Positions 25,868-34,693 of a stretch of 64,000 nucleotides of DNA are shown piece by piece; within the stretch, counting starts at the first letter, position 1, and each line of letters starts with the position of its first letter. Under the pieces are notes generated by a model. It had not been told where the DNA came from. It worked only from the letters and a program-made list of their open reading frames with translations, and searched no databases. The stretch covers positions 248,001 through 312,000 of the forward strand of contig CAWBAO010000004.1 of assembly GCA_963786945.1 (NCBI GenBank), given 5' to 3'. The position numbers were made by a program, and so were the translations under genes. The DNA comes from JADKCZ01 sp963786945. GTDB lineage: Bacteria > Myxococcota > Myxococcia > Myxococcales > Anaeromyxobacteraceae.

Positions 25868-26746
25868 ATGAAGGCCTCGCACCTCTCCCTCGCCGCGTCC
25901 CTGGCGCTCCTCGCCGCCGGCTGCACCGGACAGCAGACCGGCAAGGTCACCGTCCTCCTCAAGGACGCCCCAGCCGACGTCACCGCCGCGGTCGTGACCA
26001 TCTCGGAGATCGACCTGGTGGGCTCGGGTGGCGTCACCGTCCTCAGCACCACCCCGATCACCACCAACCTCCTGTCCCTGGCCAACGACACCGCCACGCT
26101 GGTCGACGGCGTCGAGGTGCCGGCAGGGACCTACTCCCAGCTGCGCTTCGTCATCACCGGCGGCTACCTCGAGGCCGGCGGCGTCCTCTACGCCTCGTCG
26201 CCCACCTACGAAGGCCTCCCCTCCACCGAGACGCCCGTGGGTGGGACGCTGCGGATGCCGAGCTACGCCCAGTCCGGCCTGAAGATCGACCTCCCCGCCA
26301 GCGCCGCCACCGTCGGCACCGGCACCACCATCGTGCTGGTCGACTTCGACGTGTCGCAGAGCTTCGGCCACGAGGCGGGCGGATCGGGGGCGTGGGTCAT
26401 GCACCCGGTGGCGAAGGCCACCGCCTTCGAGCTGGCCGGGAAGGTCGACGTGACCCTGAAGCTCGGCACCGGGGTCGTGCTGCCTGCGCCGGCCACCCTC
26501 GCCGACTTCAAGGCCGTGCTCACGCCGGCCGCGGGCGGGGGCAGCACCACCCTGCCGCTCACCAGCACCGACGCGACCAACTACACGGCCAGCTTCAAGT
26601 ACCTCTTCCCCGGGGAGTACTCGCTGGACTTCGCCAAGCCGAGCGCGGTGAATGCCTTCGTCACGGCGCCCCCGGTGCCGGCGGCGATCACCGTGACCTC
26701 GGGCCAGGCGACGGCGGCGAGCTTCACGATGACCTCGGCGCACTGA
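25868..26746 (+). CDS. DUF4382-domain lipoprotein
   Basis: This 292-residue lipoprotein has the lipobox LLAAGCTG. Residues about 24-185 match the DUF4382 fold: GKVTVLLKDAPADVTAAVVT, ISEIDLVGSG, then VPAGTYSQLRFVITGGYL. The C-terminal part (about 190-290) is a beta-rich, carboxypeptidase-regulatory-like region (PGEYSLDFAKPSAV). The ATG has AGGAG upstream. No neighbour shares its strand closely. The 282-bp gap before it (25586-25867) shows no gene. Function unknown; presumably outer-membrane or periplasmic. Confidence 0.8.
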   Translation: MKASHLSLAASLALLAAGCTGQQTGKVTVLLKDAPADVTAAVVTISEIDLVGSGGVTVLSTTPITTNLLSLANDTATLVDGVEVPAGTYSQLRFVITGGYLEAGGVLYASSPTYEGLPSTETPVGGTLRMPSYAQSGLKIDLPASAATVGTGTTIVLVDFDVSQSFGHEAGGSGAWVMHPVAKATAFELAGKVDVTLKLGTGVVLPAPATLADFKAVLTPAAGGGSTTLPLTSTDATNYTASFKYLFPGEYSLDFAKPSAVNAFVTAPPVPAAITVTSGQATAASFTMTSAH

Positions 26747-26761
26747 CCTCGTAGGGATCGA

Positions 26762-27394
26762 TCAGGTCGGGAGCTTCCGGCCCGGTGAGGGCCGGAGCGC
26801 CTGCACCGGGTGGTGGTCGAGCGTCCGGTCCTTGACCACCAGCGTGGTCACCGGGGCCTCGCACTCGTCCTGCAGGATGAGATCGTGGCCGAGGCAGAGC
26901 CCGACCTGGGCCACCAGCCCGACGCGCGCCTGGTTGAGGAGGCGGGCCTGGGCCACCGGGTTGCAGATGGCGGAGGGGCGCTCGGGGTGGGCCTTGGGCA
27001 GGTCCACGTCCCCGGCGTCGATGGCGCCGACGCGGCAGCAGACCAGCTCGGGGTCCAGCCCCGCCTGCGCGAGGATCTCGCCGAGTCGCTGCGCCTCGCG
27101 GATCAGGCTCACGCAGAAGGCCACCCCGACCCTGGTCACGCCGCGGGCCCGGGCGAACGCCACCAACTCCTCGACCCGGCTGCGCAGCTGGCGCTCCTCG
27201 GTGAAGGGCGTGGCGTCGGCCACCCGCATCAGCGCCTGCCGTCCCGGCTCGAGGTAGGGGGCCGCGTCGCTGGCGATCTCGGCCTGGGTCCGGGTCGGGC
27301 AGGCCGCTGGCATCCGCGACCAGTCGCACCTCACGCTGGCGGCAGTGGCGCAGGTCGAGCACCCGGAGGCGGCGGTGCTGCTGGGGGCGTTCAT
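26762..27394 (-). CDS. DUF1847 Cys-rich protein
   Basis: This 210-residue member of the DUF1847 family has an N-terminal Cys cluster (GCSTCATAASVRC, AACPTRTQ) that could bind zinc or an iron-sulfur centre. The conserved core follows: VTRVGVAFCVSLIREAQRLG, LVCCRVGAIDAGD, AICNPVAQARLLNQA and VAQVGLCLGHDLIL, with invariant Cys pairs. It ends near TLVVKDRTLDHHPVQAL. It is a paralogue of the gene at 29765-30511, and the two flank an SQR-like flavoprotein, a GST and a thioredoxin-like protein. This suggests a thiol or metal redox role, which is inferred. Confidence 0.75.
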   Translation of the reverse strand: MNAPSSTAASGCSTCATAASVRCDWSRMPAACPTRTQAEIASDAAPYLEPGRQALMRVADATPFTEERQLRSRVEELVAFARARGVTRVGVAFCVSLIREAQRLGEILAQAGLDPELVCCRVGAIDAGDVDLPKAHPERPSAICNPVAQARLLNQARVGLVAQVGLCLGHDLILQDECEAPVTTLVVKDRTLDHHPVQALRPSPGRKLPT

Positions 27395-27510
27395 CGTACG
27401 GTGAGAGCGCGGGGCCGGCCCCGGGGTTCGCTGGGCCGCCCACGGCCGCCTCTTTGGGGGGCCCCGTTCCGGCCAGCGCACCCTTTCCCGGGCCCCCGGC
27501 TCCCACCCAC

Positions 27511-28677
27511 ATGGCCAAGACTGCGCTCATCATCGGTGGCGGGTTCGCCGGACTCGAGGCGGCCATCCAGCTCCGCAAGGCGGGGCTCGATGTCACGCTG
27601 GTCTCCAACCGTCCCTTCCTCTTCATCTACCCGACCTCGATTTGGGTGACCACCGGCGAGCGCTCGCTCGACGACGTCACGCTCGACCTGGGGGACGCGG
27701 CGCGGCGCCACGGCTTCACCTTCGTGGAGGGGGCCGTCCAGTCGATCGCGGCCGCCCGCCGCGCGGCGGTCGTCGACGGCAAGGAGCTCACCGCCGATCA
27801 CCTGGTGATCGCCATGGGCGGCGACCGGCTCAAGCCCAAGGGCATCGAGCACACCTTCACGCTGGGCGGCGCGCCGGAGAACGCCCTGCGCCTCCGCGAC
27901 GCGCTCGAGGCGCTGCTCGCCAGGGGGAGCGGCCGGATCGCCATGGGCTTCGGGGGCAACCCCAAGGACACCTCCGCCGTCCGTGGAGGCCCGGTCTTCG
28001 AGGTCATGTTCAACGTCGACACGCTGCTGCGGCGCCGCGGGCTGCGCGACGCCTTCGAGCTGACCTTCTTCGCCCCCATGCCGAGCCCCGGCGAGCGGAT
28101 GGGGAAGAAGGCCGTCGGCGCCATCCAGTCGATGTTCGATCGGCTCGGCATCGGCAAGCGCTTCGGCAAGAAGATCGACCGGTTCGAGCCCGGCGGCGTG
28201 GTCTTCGAGGACCAGTCGCGGCTGGACGCCGACCTGGTCCTCTTCCTGCCGGCCGGCGACGGGCACCCCGTCGTCAAGGCGTCGGACCTGCCGCGGAACG
28301 AGGCCGGCTTCATCCAGGTCGACGAGGGCTGCGCGGTCCAGGGCCACCCGGGCGTGTGGGCCATCGGCGACGCCGCGGCGCTGCAGGGACCCGACTGGCG
28401 CGCCAAGCAGGGGCACGTCGCCGAGGTCATGGCGCGCGTGGTGGCGAGCAACGTCCAGGCGCTCGAGGCCGGCCGGCCCGGGCGGGAGAGCTACCTGCCC
28501 CACCTCGGCATCACCTGCCTGCTCGACATGGGGAACGGCGCCGCCTACGTCCACCGCGACGACCAGAAGGAGCAGATGATCCCGCTGCCGGTGGTGGGCC
28601 ACTGGATGAAGCAGGCCTGGGGCGCCTACTTCAAGGCCTCCAAGCGAAACCAGGTCCCACGGCTGCCGGGGATGTGA
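27511..28677 (+). CDS. FAD-dependent pyridine nucleotide-disulfide-type oxidoreductase (SQR/NDH-2-like)
   Basis: This 388-residue flavoprotein has an N-terminal FAD-binding motif ALIIGGGFAGLEAAIQL (residues about 5-21). The middle part contains LTADHLVIAMGGD. The C-terminal FAD motif GHPGVWAIGDAAAL follows near residue 280, and the end is amphipathic (GHWMKQAWGAYFKASKRN), as in membrane-associated sulfide:quinone reductases and type-II NADH dehydrogenases. The conserved redox Cys pair of classical SQR is not clear, so the donor is uncertain. It is followed within 30 bp by a GST and a thioredoxin-like gene on the same strand. Confidence 0.8.
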   Translation: MAKTALIIGGGFAGLEAAIQLRKAGLDVTLVSNRPFLFIYPTSIWVTTGERSLDDVTLDLGDAARRHGFTFVEGAVQSIAAARRAAVVDGKELTADHLVIAMGGDRLKPKGIEHTFTLGGAPENALRLRDALEALLARGSGRIAMGFGGNPKDTSAVRGGPVFEVMFNVDTLLRRRGLRDAFELTFFAPMPSPGERMGKKAVGAIQSMFDRLGIGKRFGKKIDRFEPGGVVFEDQSRLDADLVLFLPAGDGHPVVKASDLPRNEAGFIQVDEGCAVQGHPGVWAIGDAAALQGPDWRAKQGHVAEVMARVVASNVQALEAGRPGRESYLPHLGITCLLDMGNGAAYVHRDDQKEQMIPLPVVGHWMKQAWGAYFKASKRNQVPRLPGM

Positions 28678-28705
28678 GCGGCGGCGCCACCGCCTCGGAG
28701 CGCTC

Positions 28706-29293
28706 ATGGAACTCTGGCACGCCTGGACCTGCCCCTACAGCCAGCGGGTCCGCATCGCCCTCGCCGAGAAGGGCCTCCCGGTCGACGATCACGTCGTCGA
28801 CCTGGCCAACAAGCCGGCGGCGTTGCTGGCGCTCAACCCGGCCGGCGGCGTCCCGGTCCTGGTCGTGGACGGAGCCGCCATCGCCGACTCCGGCGCGATC
28901 CTCCAGTACCTCGAGGACCGCACCCCCGAGCCGGCCCTGATCCCACCCGACCTGGCGGGCCGCGCCCGGGCCCGCCTCCTCTCCGAGCGCATCACCTCGT
29001 CCCTGGGCCCGCACCTGCCCAGGCTGCTCCGCGGCGGCGACGAGGAGAAGGAGCGCGCCCGGCAGGCGGTGGTGGCCGCGCTCACCGCGCTGGAGCGCGA
29101 GGCGCCCGAGGCGGGCCACCTGGCCGGCCCCTTCTCCATCGCCGACATCGCCCTGGCCCCCTTCGTGGCCAAGCTGCCGGCGTCGCTGCGGCCCGCGGCC
29201 CTCTCGCTCCCGCGCCTGGCGCGCTGGGAGGCGCTGGTCCTCTCCCGTCCCAGCGTGGCGGCGGTGGTGGCGCCCCGCCCCGCCGCAGCCTGA
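28706..29293 (+). CDS. Glutathione S-transferase family protein (Cys-type active site)
   Basis: This 195-residue protein has the N-terminal motif AWTCPYSQRVRIALAEKG, a glutaredoxin-like CPYS in which Cys would be catalytic, as in omega-class and related enzymes. NPAGGVPVLVVDGAAIADS supplies the cis-Pro and glutathione contact. The C-terminal helical domain includes FSIADIALAPFVA. It lies 28 bp after the flavoprotein gene and 22 bp before the thioredoxin-like gene, probably one transcript. It may act as a thiol transferase or dehydroascorbate-type reductase; substrate unknown. Confidence 0.82.
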   Translation: MELWHAWTCPYSQRVRIALAEKGLPVDDHVVDLANKPAALLALNPAGGVPVLVVDGAAIADSGAILQYLEDRTPEPALIPPDLAGRARARLLSERITSSLGPHLPRLLRGGDEEKERARQAVVAALTALEREAPEAGHLAGPFSIADIALAPFVAKLPASLRPAALSLPRLARWEALVLSRPSVAAVVAPRPAAA

Positions 29294-29315
29294 ACCCGCT
29301 CGCACTCGAGGTCCC

Positions 29316-29702
29316 ATGGGAATCGGCCTGATCGTCGTGCTCGTGCTGGTCGGCCTGATGGTCGGCCTGCAGCTGCTGGTCCGGGCCCGGGCCCGCGCCA
29401 TGCGCGGCCAGGAGGTGCCGCGGCTGCCGGGTGACCTCGGCCGCCAGCTCACCGGCGCTCCGCGCGCCCTGCTCTACTTCTTCAGCCCGTCCTGTGGGGC
29501 CTGCAAGCCGCTCACGCCGCGCTTCGAGGCGCTGCGCCGCACCAACCCGGCGGTGCACCTGGTCGACGTGTCCCAGGACCTGGACGTGGCCCGCAGCTTC
29601 AAGGTCATGGGGACGCCGAGCGTCATCGAGATCGCCGACGGGAAGATCGTCGACTACGTGGTGGGCGCGGCCTCGGGGGCGGCGCTGGCCCGCTTCTCCT
29701 GA
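29316..29702 (+). CDS. Membrane-anchored thioredoxin-like protein
   Basis: This 128-residue protein has one N-terminal membrane helix (GLIVVLVLVGLMVGLQLLV, about 4-22). A compact thioredoxin fold follows with the active site SPSCGACKPLTPRF (CGAC in place of CGPC, near residue 60) and the cis-Pro loop VMGTPSVIEIADG. The short length indicates a minimal Trx domain facing either side of the membrane. Its place directly after the SQR-like and GST genes and before DUF1847 supports a role in thiol transfer. Confidence 0.82.
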   Translation: MGIGLIVVLVLVGLMVGLQLLVRARARAMRGQEVPRLPGDLGRQLTGAPRALLYFFSPSCGACKPLTPRFEALRRTNPAVHLVDVSQDLDVARSFKVMGTPSVIEIADGKIVDYVVGAASGAALARFS

Positions 29703-29764
29703 GCCGCTTCGACCGGGCCGCTGGCGCCCGGATCGCGTATCGTCGGTCCTTCCGGAGGTGCGCC

Positions 29765-30511
29765 GTGGAGATCGAACCGAACACCGAGCCGTCCTGCTCG
29801 GCCTGCAGCGCCGTCTTCAAGAAGAAGGGGGCCACCGCCTGCTGGAGCCCCGACCCGGCGGCGGCCCCGCCCCGGCCCGGCAACTGCCCCACGGCGCACC
29901 ACGGCGACGTGGTGGAGTCCGCCATGGCGCTCTACCGCCCCGGCGGCCCCGAGGAGCGGCTGGCCCGGGTGGCGGCCGAGGTCGAGGGGCTCTGCTACGA
30001 GAGCCGGCCCGACGGCGCGGTGTACGCCCGCTGGACACGGGTCGAGGACACCATCGCGCTCGCCAAGCGCATGGGCTGGCGACGCATCGGCATCGCCACC
30101 TGCATCGGGCTGCTCGACGAGTCGGCCCGGCTGGCCGAGATCCTCGAGGCCCAGGGGCTCGAGCCCATGTCGGTCTGCTGCAAGGTGGGCTCGGTCGACA
30201 AGGCGGCGCTGGGGATCGCCGAGGAGTTCAAGGTCCGCCCCGACACCTTCGAGCCGCTCTGCAACCCGGTGGCGCAGGCCCGCATCCTCAACCGGCTGTC
30301 CACGGACATGAACGTGATCGTGGGGCTCTGCGTCGGCCACGACATGCTGTTCACCCGGCACGCCGAGGCCCCCACCACCACGCTGGTGGCCAAGGACCGC
30401 GTCACCGGCCACAACCCGGCGGCCGCCCTCTACGGCACGCACTTCTACTACAAGCGGCTGGCCAGGCAGCCGGTCACCTCGCCGCGCGATCCGCCCCGGG
30501 ACGCCGGGTAG
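29765..30511 (+). CDS. DUF1847 Cys-rich protein (second copy)
   Basis: This 248-residue paralogue of the gene at 26762-27394 has a fuller N-terminal Cys cluster (SCSACSAVFKKKGATACW then GNCPTAHHG). The conserved core reads GIATCIGLLDESARLAEILE, SVCCKVGSVDKAALG, LCNPVAQARILNRLSTD and VGLCVGHDMLFTRH, ending in HNPAAALYGTHFYYKRL. The number of invariant Cys suggests a bound metal or cluster. The GTG start has GGAGG five bases upstream. Function of the family is unknown. Confidence 0.82.
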   Translation: MEIEPNTEPSCSACSAVFKKKGATACWSPDPAAAPPRPGNCPTAHHGDVVESAMALYRPGGPEERLARVAAEVEGLCYESRPDGAVYARWTRVEDTIALAKRMGWRRIGIATCIGLLDESARLAEILEAQGLEPMSVCCKVGSVDKAALGIAEEFKVRPDTFEPLCNPVAQARILNRLSTDMNVIVGLCVGHDMLFTRHAEAPTTTLVAKDRVTGHNPAAALYGTHFYYKRLARQPVTSPRDPPRDAG

Positions 30512-30520
30512 GCGCCGCCC

Positions 30521-30931
30521 CTATCCGCCTCGCGTGAACAGGCTGCCGAAGGCGGCCACCGCCAGGCGCGAGGTGGCGACGCCGAGGAGCCCGGCGAGGC
30601 CGCAGGCCAGCAGGGTCCCCACCACGTAGGTGGCGGCCAGCCCGTAGGCCCGCTCCTCGAGGAGCCGCATGGTCTCCCAGTTGAAGGTCGAGTAGGTGGT
30701 GAAGCCCCCGGCCACGCCGGTGGCCAGGAAGATGCGCACGTCCGGGCCGATGAGGTCGAACCGGAGCGACAGGTCCATCACCGCGGCCAGGAACCAGGAG
30801 CCGACCACGTTGACGATGGTGGTCCCGGCCGGGTAGCCCACCGGCAGGGCGGAGGCGGCCCAGGAGGCGACCAGGTAGCGGGCGCCCGAGCCCAGCGCCC
30901 CGCCGATGCACACGAGCAGCAACCTCCCCAC
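30521..30931 (-). CDS. crcB: Fluoride ion channel CrcB/Fluc
   Basis: This 136-residue, four-helix dual-topology membrane protein exports fluoride from the cytoplasm. It has the family signatures LVCIGGALGSGARYLV, then AGTTIVNVVGSWFLAA, and GVAGGFTTYSTFNWETMRLL, with the Phe and Thr/Ser residues of the conduction track. The GTG at 30929-30931 is preceded by AAGGAGG. A probable fluoride riboswitch lies 64 bp upstream on the same strand. The divergent neighbour is a DUF190-CBS protein, a domain often found beside crcB. Confidence 0.93.
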   Translation of the reverse strand: MGRLLLVCIGGALGSGARYLVASWAASALPVGYPAGTTIVNVVGSWFLAAVMDLSLRFDLIGPDVRIFLATGVAGGFTTYSTFNWETMRLLEERAYGLAATYVVGTLLACGLAGLLGVATSRLAVAAFGSLFTRGG

Positions 30932-30994
30932 CGTGTCCTCCTTGGCACCGGAAGGGCCCTGGTTGGGAGCTCCTGCCGGGCGCCGAGCGCCGCC

Positions 30995-31047
30995 TGCAGG
31001 AGTCATTGGCCGCCCCGCGAGCGGCGATTCTGGCGGACTCCACCGCC
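30995..31047 (-). ncRNA. Probable fluoride riboswitch (crcB motif)
   Basis: Read on the minus strand, GGCGGTGGAGTCCGCC is followed by AGAATCGCC, a GC-rich hairpin, and AATGACTCCTGCA. The order matches the crcB motif: an opening GGnGRUG, a CGCC pairing stretch, AAnnGCC, and a closing ATGACTCCT. GGAGTC pairs with GACTCC to form the P1 helix. Just downstream GCAGGAG (about 30971-30977) can pair instead with CTCCTGC of the aptamer end, a plausible expression platform. It sits 64 bp ahead of the crcB start. The first conserved GATG appears as GGTG, which lowers certainty. Confidence 0.65.
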
Positions 31048-31213
31048 GTCGTCGAGGCGGGGAGTCTACCCCCGGGCCGCGGTGCCGGCAACGAGCCGAC
31101 CCCGCACCAGCCTCCCGGGCGGGTCCTGCCTCACCACGCTCCCGGATCGGGCCTATGATCCGGCCGCGGGCGCCGCTCGAATCTCGTGCGTGCGCCCGAG
31201 GTCGGGGTTCCTC

Positions 31214-32509
31214 ATGGAGTCCGTCGGACGCGCCAGGCGAATCCGCATCTACGTCAACGAAGGCGACCGGATCGGCCACCTGCCGGCCCACCTTGCGCTG
31301 ATGCAGTTCCTCCGCAAGGAGGGAGCCCGGGGTGCCACGGTCTTTCGTGGCATCGAGGGCTTCGGCGCCGCCGGCGAGGTCCACGTCAGCCACCTCGCCG
31401 ACGTGGTCGGCCGGCTGCCCCTGGTGGTGGAGTGGATCGACCAGCCGGAACGGGTCGAGCGGCTCCTGCCGCCGCTCCGCGCCCTGCTCCGGCACGGCTT
31501 CATCACCGCCGACGACACGGAGATCCTGCTCCAGGCGCCGCGCCCGGTGCGCGTGCTCAACGCCACGGTCACCGCCGCCGGGGTGATGAGCCGCGAGCTC
31601 ACCACGGCCGCCCCGGAGACGCCGGTGCGCGAGCTCGTCGAGCTGCTGGCGGGGCACTCCCACGGCGCCATCCCCGTCGTCGACCGCGGTCGCGTGGTCG
31701 GCCTGGTCACCAGCTCCGACCTGGTCGAGCGGGGTGGCCTGCAGGTCAAGCCGCGGCTGCTGCCCCGGCTGGCCCCCAGCGAGCGGCAGCAGCACCTCGA
31801 GGCGATCGCCGGGATGGGCCTCAACGCCGCCGACGTCATGACGCCGCGCCCGGTCTGCGTCGGGCCGGAGACGCCGCTGCCCGACGTGGCCCTGCTCATG
31901 GTCCGGCGCCGCCTGAAGCGCCTGCCGGTGGTGGACGCGGCCGGCGCGCTGGTCGGCGTGGTGAGCCGCTACGACCTGCTGCGCAGCGTCGCGGGCGGGT
32001 CGGGGGCGACCGACGCCGCGCCCAGGGAGGTGGGGCTGGTGGCCGACGCGCCGCTCTCCAGCGTGATGCGCCGCGACGCGCCGACCGTCCACCCCGACAC
32101 GCCCCTCCCCGAGACCATGCAGTCGGTGGTCTCGACCCGCCTCAACCTGGCCATCGTCGTCGACGAGGCCCGGCGCGTGGTCGGCCTGGTCACCGACACC
32201 GCGGTCCTCGAGCGCATCACGCCGGCGCTCCGCCCCGGCGTCCTCCGCTCGCTGATGCTCCGCCTCCCCTTCACGCACCCGAGGCCGGGCGAGGCCGATG
32301 CGGCGGCGCACGCCCGCGCCGGCACCGCCGCGGACCTGATGTCCCGCGACCTCCCCACCGCCGGCCAGGAGACGGTGCTATCCGAGGCCATCGCGCTCAT
32401 GCTGCGGGGGCACCACAAGATCCTCGCCGTGACGGACCGTGACGGCCGGCTGGTCGGCGTGGTGGACCGCGCCGACCTCCTGCGCGGGCTGGGCCCGGCC
32501 TCCGGGTGA
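31214..32509 (+). CDS. DUF190 plus four CBS-domain protein
   Basis: This 431-residue protein has an N-terminal DUF190 domain (about 1-105, PII-like ferredoxin fold: IRIYVNEGDRIGHLPAHLAL, GARGATVFRGIEGFG). Four CBS domains in two Bateman pairs follow, starting near AAGVMSRELTTAAPET, NAADVMTPRPVCVGPET, SSVMRRDAPTVHPDT and AADLMSRDLPTAGQET. It therefore joins two nucleotide-sensing modules. DUF190 genes commonly neighbour crcB, and here the two are divergent with the riboswitch between them. It may regulate ion export by sensing adenine nucleotides; this is inferred. Confidence 0.85.
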   Translation: MESVGRARRIRIYVNEGDRIGHLPAHLALMQFLRKEGARGATVFRGIEGFGAAGEVHVSHLADVVGRLPLVVEWIDQPERVERLLPPLRALLRHGFITADDTEILLQAPRPVRVLNATVTAAGVMSRELTTAAPETPVRELVELLAGHSHGAIPVVDRGRVVGLVTSSDLVERGGLQVKPRLLPRLAPSERQQHLEAIAGMGLNAADVMTPRPVCVGPETPLPDVALLMVRRRLKRLPVVDAAGALVGVVSRYDLLRSVAGGSGATDAAPREVGLVADAPLSSVMRRDAPTVHPDTPLPETMQSVVSTRLNLAIVVDEARRVVGLVTDTAVLERITPALRPGVLRSLMLRLPFTHPRPGEADAAAHARAGTAADLMSRDLPTAGQETVLSEAIALMLRGHHKILAVTDRDGRLVGVVDRADLLRGLGPASG

Positions 32510-32545
32510 GCGCCCGCGGCCGGCTGGGCCGCCGAGCGCGCGACG

Positions 32546-33811
32546 TCAGGTCACGCCACCCACGCCCAGCGAGTCCGCGGAGGTGGCGCGGACGCGGTCC
32601 TCGGGATCGCGGAAGTCCTGCTCGACGCCGCGGTTCAGGAGCTCCAGCTCCGCCCGCAGCAGCCCCACCCGCTGCGGCGGCACGACCTTGATGAGGTTCT
32701 CCAGCATGGCCCGCATGCGGCGGACGATCTGGATGCTCTCCCGGCCGAACTGCCGGATCTCGGTGACCGACAGGCTGACGAAGTCGTCCCAGTCGGGGGT
32801 GCGGTAGGCCAGCCGGAGCCGCCCCTCGGCGTCGTTGACCCGGCCCGTGTCCAGCTGGCGCCTGGACACGGTCCCCAGCAGCCGGTGGATCTGGTCGATC
32901 GCGAGCACGCCGGTGGTCGGGTCGTTGATGGCGGGCGAGAGGGCCTTGGAGGCGATGTCGACGATGATGCGGAACGCGAACTCCGGGTCCTGCTCCAGGG
33001 TGCGCTCCGGCCCGACGGCGACGGCCTGCTGCAGCCGGCGGTCGGCGATGGCCTCGCCGCCGCGGTAGATCCGGAACAGCGGATCCCCCGGGGTCACGAA
33101 GTCGCCGACCTGGGGGACGAGCTCGATCAGGCAGTCGGCGCGCCGGGCCAGCTCCACCAGGCCGGCCTCGTCGAACGCCAGCACCGCGCCGGTGGCCTCG
33201 CTGGGGACGGTGCGCGAGGGCTGGTCCTGGGGGAGCAACGCGACGTTGGTCGGAACGTCCTGGGTCCCCGCGACGAGCTCAGGGTACTCGGCGCGGATGA
33301 TCTCCTGCCCCGCGCTGCCGACCCGGGTGAGCAGGCTGATGGGCCGCAGGCCCTTCCCCACGCCGTCGATCATGTAGATGAAGAGCGCGATGCAGGCGAC
33401 GCTGCCCCACACGGCCAGCCACATGGACATCCGTGGCACCACGTCGTCGATGCGGCTCAGCACCGCCAGCGTGAAGGTGAAGTCGAACACGAAGAACGTC
33501 AACGACAGCTTGAGGATGGGGCTGCGGTAGACCAGCGAGATGATCCGGGGCGTCAGCTGCGCGCTGGCCAGCTGGACGGCCACCAGCAGGATCGAGAAGA
33601 CGAAGACGATGAAGGTGAGCATGGACGAGGAGAGCGCCCCCAGCAGCGCCCGCGCGCCGTCCGGGCCGATCTCGGACTTCAGGCCCAGGGCCAGGTCCAC
33701 CCGGCGGGTCACCTGGTGCAGCAGCAGGGCCGCCACCATGCCCAGCAGCGGCGGCAGCCAGACGGAGCTCCGGATGAGGCTCCTGAAGCGATAGCGCTGC
33801 AGCCAGTCCAT
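32546..33811 (-). CDS. DUF2254 integral membrane protein
   Basis: This 421-residue protein has N-terminal membrane segments (VWLPPLLGMVAALLLHQV, then LTFIVFVFSILLVAVQLASA, FFVFDFTFTLAVLSR and WGSVACIALFIYMID). A large soluble C-terminal part follows with SKALSPAINDPTTGVLAID, the most conserved stretch of the DUF2254 family. Family function is unknown. ATG 33811 gives the usual start MDWLQRYRFRSL. It converges with the DUF190-CBS gene. Confidence 0.82.
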   Translation of the reverse strand: MDWLQRYRFRSLIRSSVWLPPLLGMVAALLLHQVTRRVDLALGLKSEIGPDGARALLGALSSSMLTFIVFVFSILLVAVQLASAQLTPRIISLVYRSPILKLSLTFFVFDFTFTLAVLSRIDDVVPRMSMWLAVWGSVACIALFIYMIDGVGKGLRPISLLTRVGSAGQEIIRAEYPELVAGTQDVPTNVALLPQDQPSRTVPSEATGAVLAFDEAGLVELARRADCLIELVPQVGDFVTPGDPLFRIYRGGEAIADRRLQQAVAVGPERTLEQDPEFAFRIIVDIASKALSPAINDPTTGVLAIDQIHRLLGTVSRRQLDTGRVNDAEGRLRLAYRTPDWDDFVSLSVTEIRQFGRESIQIVRRMRAMLENLIKVVPPQRVGLLRAELELLNRGVEQDFRDPEDRVRATSADSLGVGGVT

Positions 33812-33947
33812 GAGGTACCCCCGGCGCGCCATCCTAGCCCAAGCCGCCGGCCTCCGGGACGCGACGGAGCAGGCCACGGGGAGCCTCGCGCCTGCGGCGC
33901 CCGCCCGGGTTCCACCATGAGCGCGCAACCGCTAGACTCCTCGTCCC

Positions 33948-34655
33948 ATGGGCTCCTCCTCCAGCCTCACCCCGCCACACCATGACGTGACCCGCGCGCT
34001 CCAGGTCGTGAACGCCTACCAGAGGCGCCCGCTCGAGCCCGTGGAGCGCTTCTCCGAGATCATCTTCGGACTCATCATGGTCCTGACCTTCACGGGCGCG
34101 GTCAGCGTCGCGGCGGAGGGCCGGGAGGGCGTGAAGGAGATGCTCGCCGCCGCGTTGACCTGCAACGTGGCCTGGGGGCTCATCGACGGGGTGATGTTCG
34201 TCCTCACCTCGGTCATCCAGCGCGCGCGCCGGGCGTTCGTCCTCCACGGGATCCGCGCCGCCGACCCCGCCACGGCCCGCGCCCTCGTGATGGGCGCGCT
34301 GCCGGAGGGGGTCGCCTCGATCACCGACGGGGCCGAGGCGGACGGGATGGTGGCACGCATCCGGGCCCTCCCCGAGCCGGGTCGCAGGTTCTTCATCACG
34401 GCGACGGACCTGCGCGGCGCGGTGGGGAGCTGCCTCCTGGTGGTGCTGGCCACCTTCCCGCCGACCATCCCGTTCCTGCTCGTCGAGGACGCCGCCCGCG
34501 CGCTCCGGATCTCGAATGCCGTGGCGGTGGTGAGCCTGTTCCTCGCCGGCTTCTACCTGGGGAGGGCGACCGGGCTCCCGGCCTGGCGGCTCGGGTTCGT
34601 CATGGTGGTGCTGGGGAGCGCGCTGGTGGGGCTCACCATCGCCCTCGGCGGCTGA
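33948..34655 (+). CDS. VIT-like membrane protein
   Basis: This 235-residue protein contains PVERFSEIIFGLIMVLTFTG, which resembles the first helix of the VIT/CCC1 family of iron and manganese transporters. It has about five hydrophobic segments in all (DLRGAVGSCLLVVLATF, NAVAVVSLFLAGFYLG, LGFVMVVLGSALVGLTIAL). A soluble stretch (about 95-150) replaces the usual cytoplasmic loop. Metal-binding residues of true VIT1 are not obvious, so transport is unproven. It precedes the CorA-like gene by 38 bp and both may serve metal homeostasis. Confidence 0.6.
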   Translation: MGSSSSLTPPHHDVTRALQVVNAYQRRPLEPVERFSEIIFGLIMVLTFTGAVSVAAEGREGVKEMLAAALTCNVAWGLIDGVMFVLTSVIQRARRAFVLHGIRAADPATARALVMGALPEGVASITDGAEADGMVARIRALPEPGRRFFITATDLRGAVGSCLLVVLATFPPTIPFLLVEDAARALRISNAVAVVSLFLAGFYLGRATGLPAWRLGFVMVVLGSALVGLTIALGG

Positions 34656-34693
34656 GCCGTGGGACGGATGCGTCTCGGGAACGGAGCGGTGCC

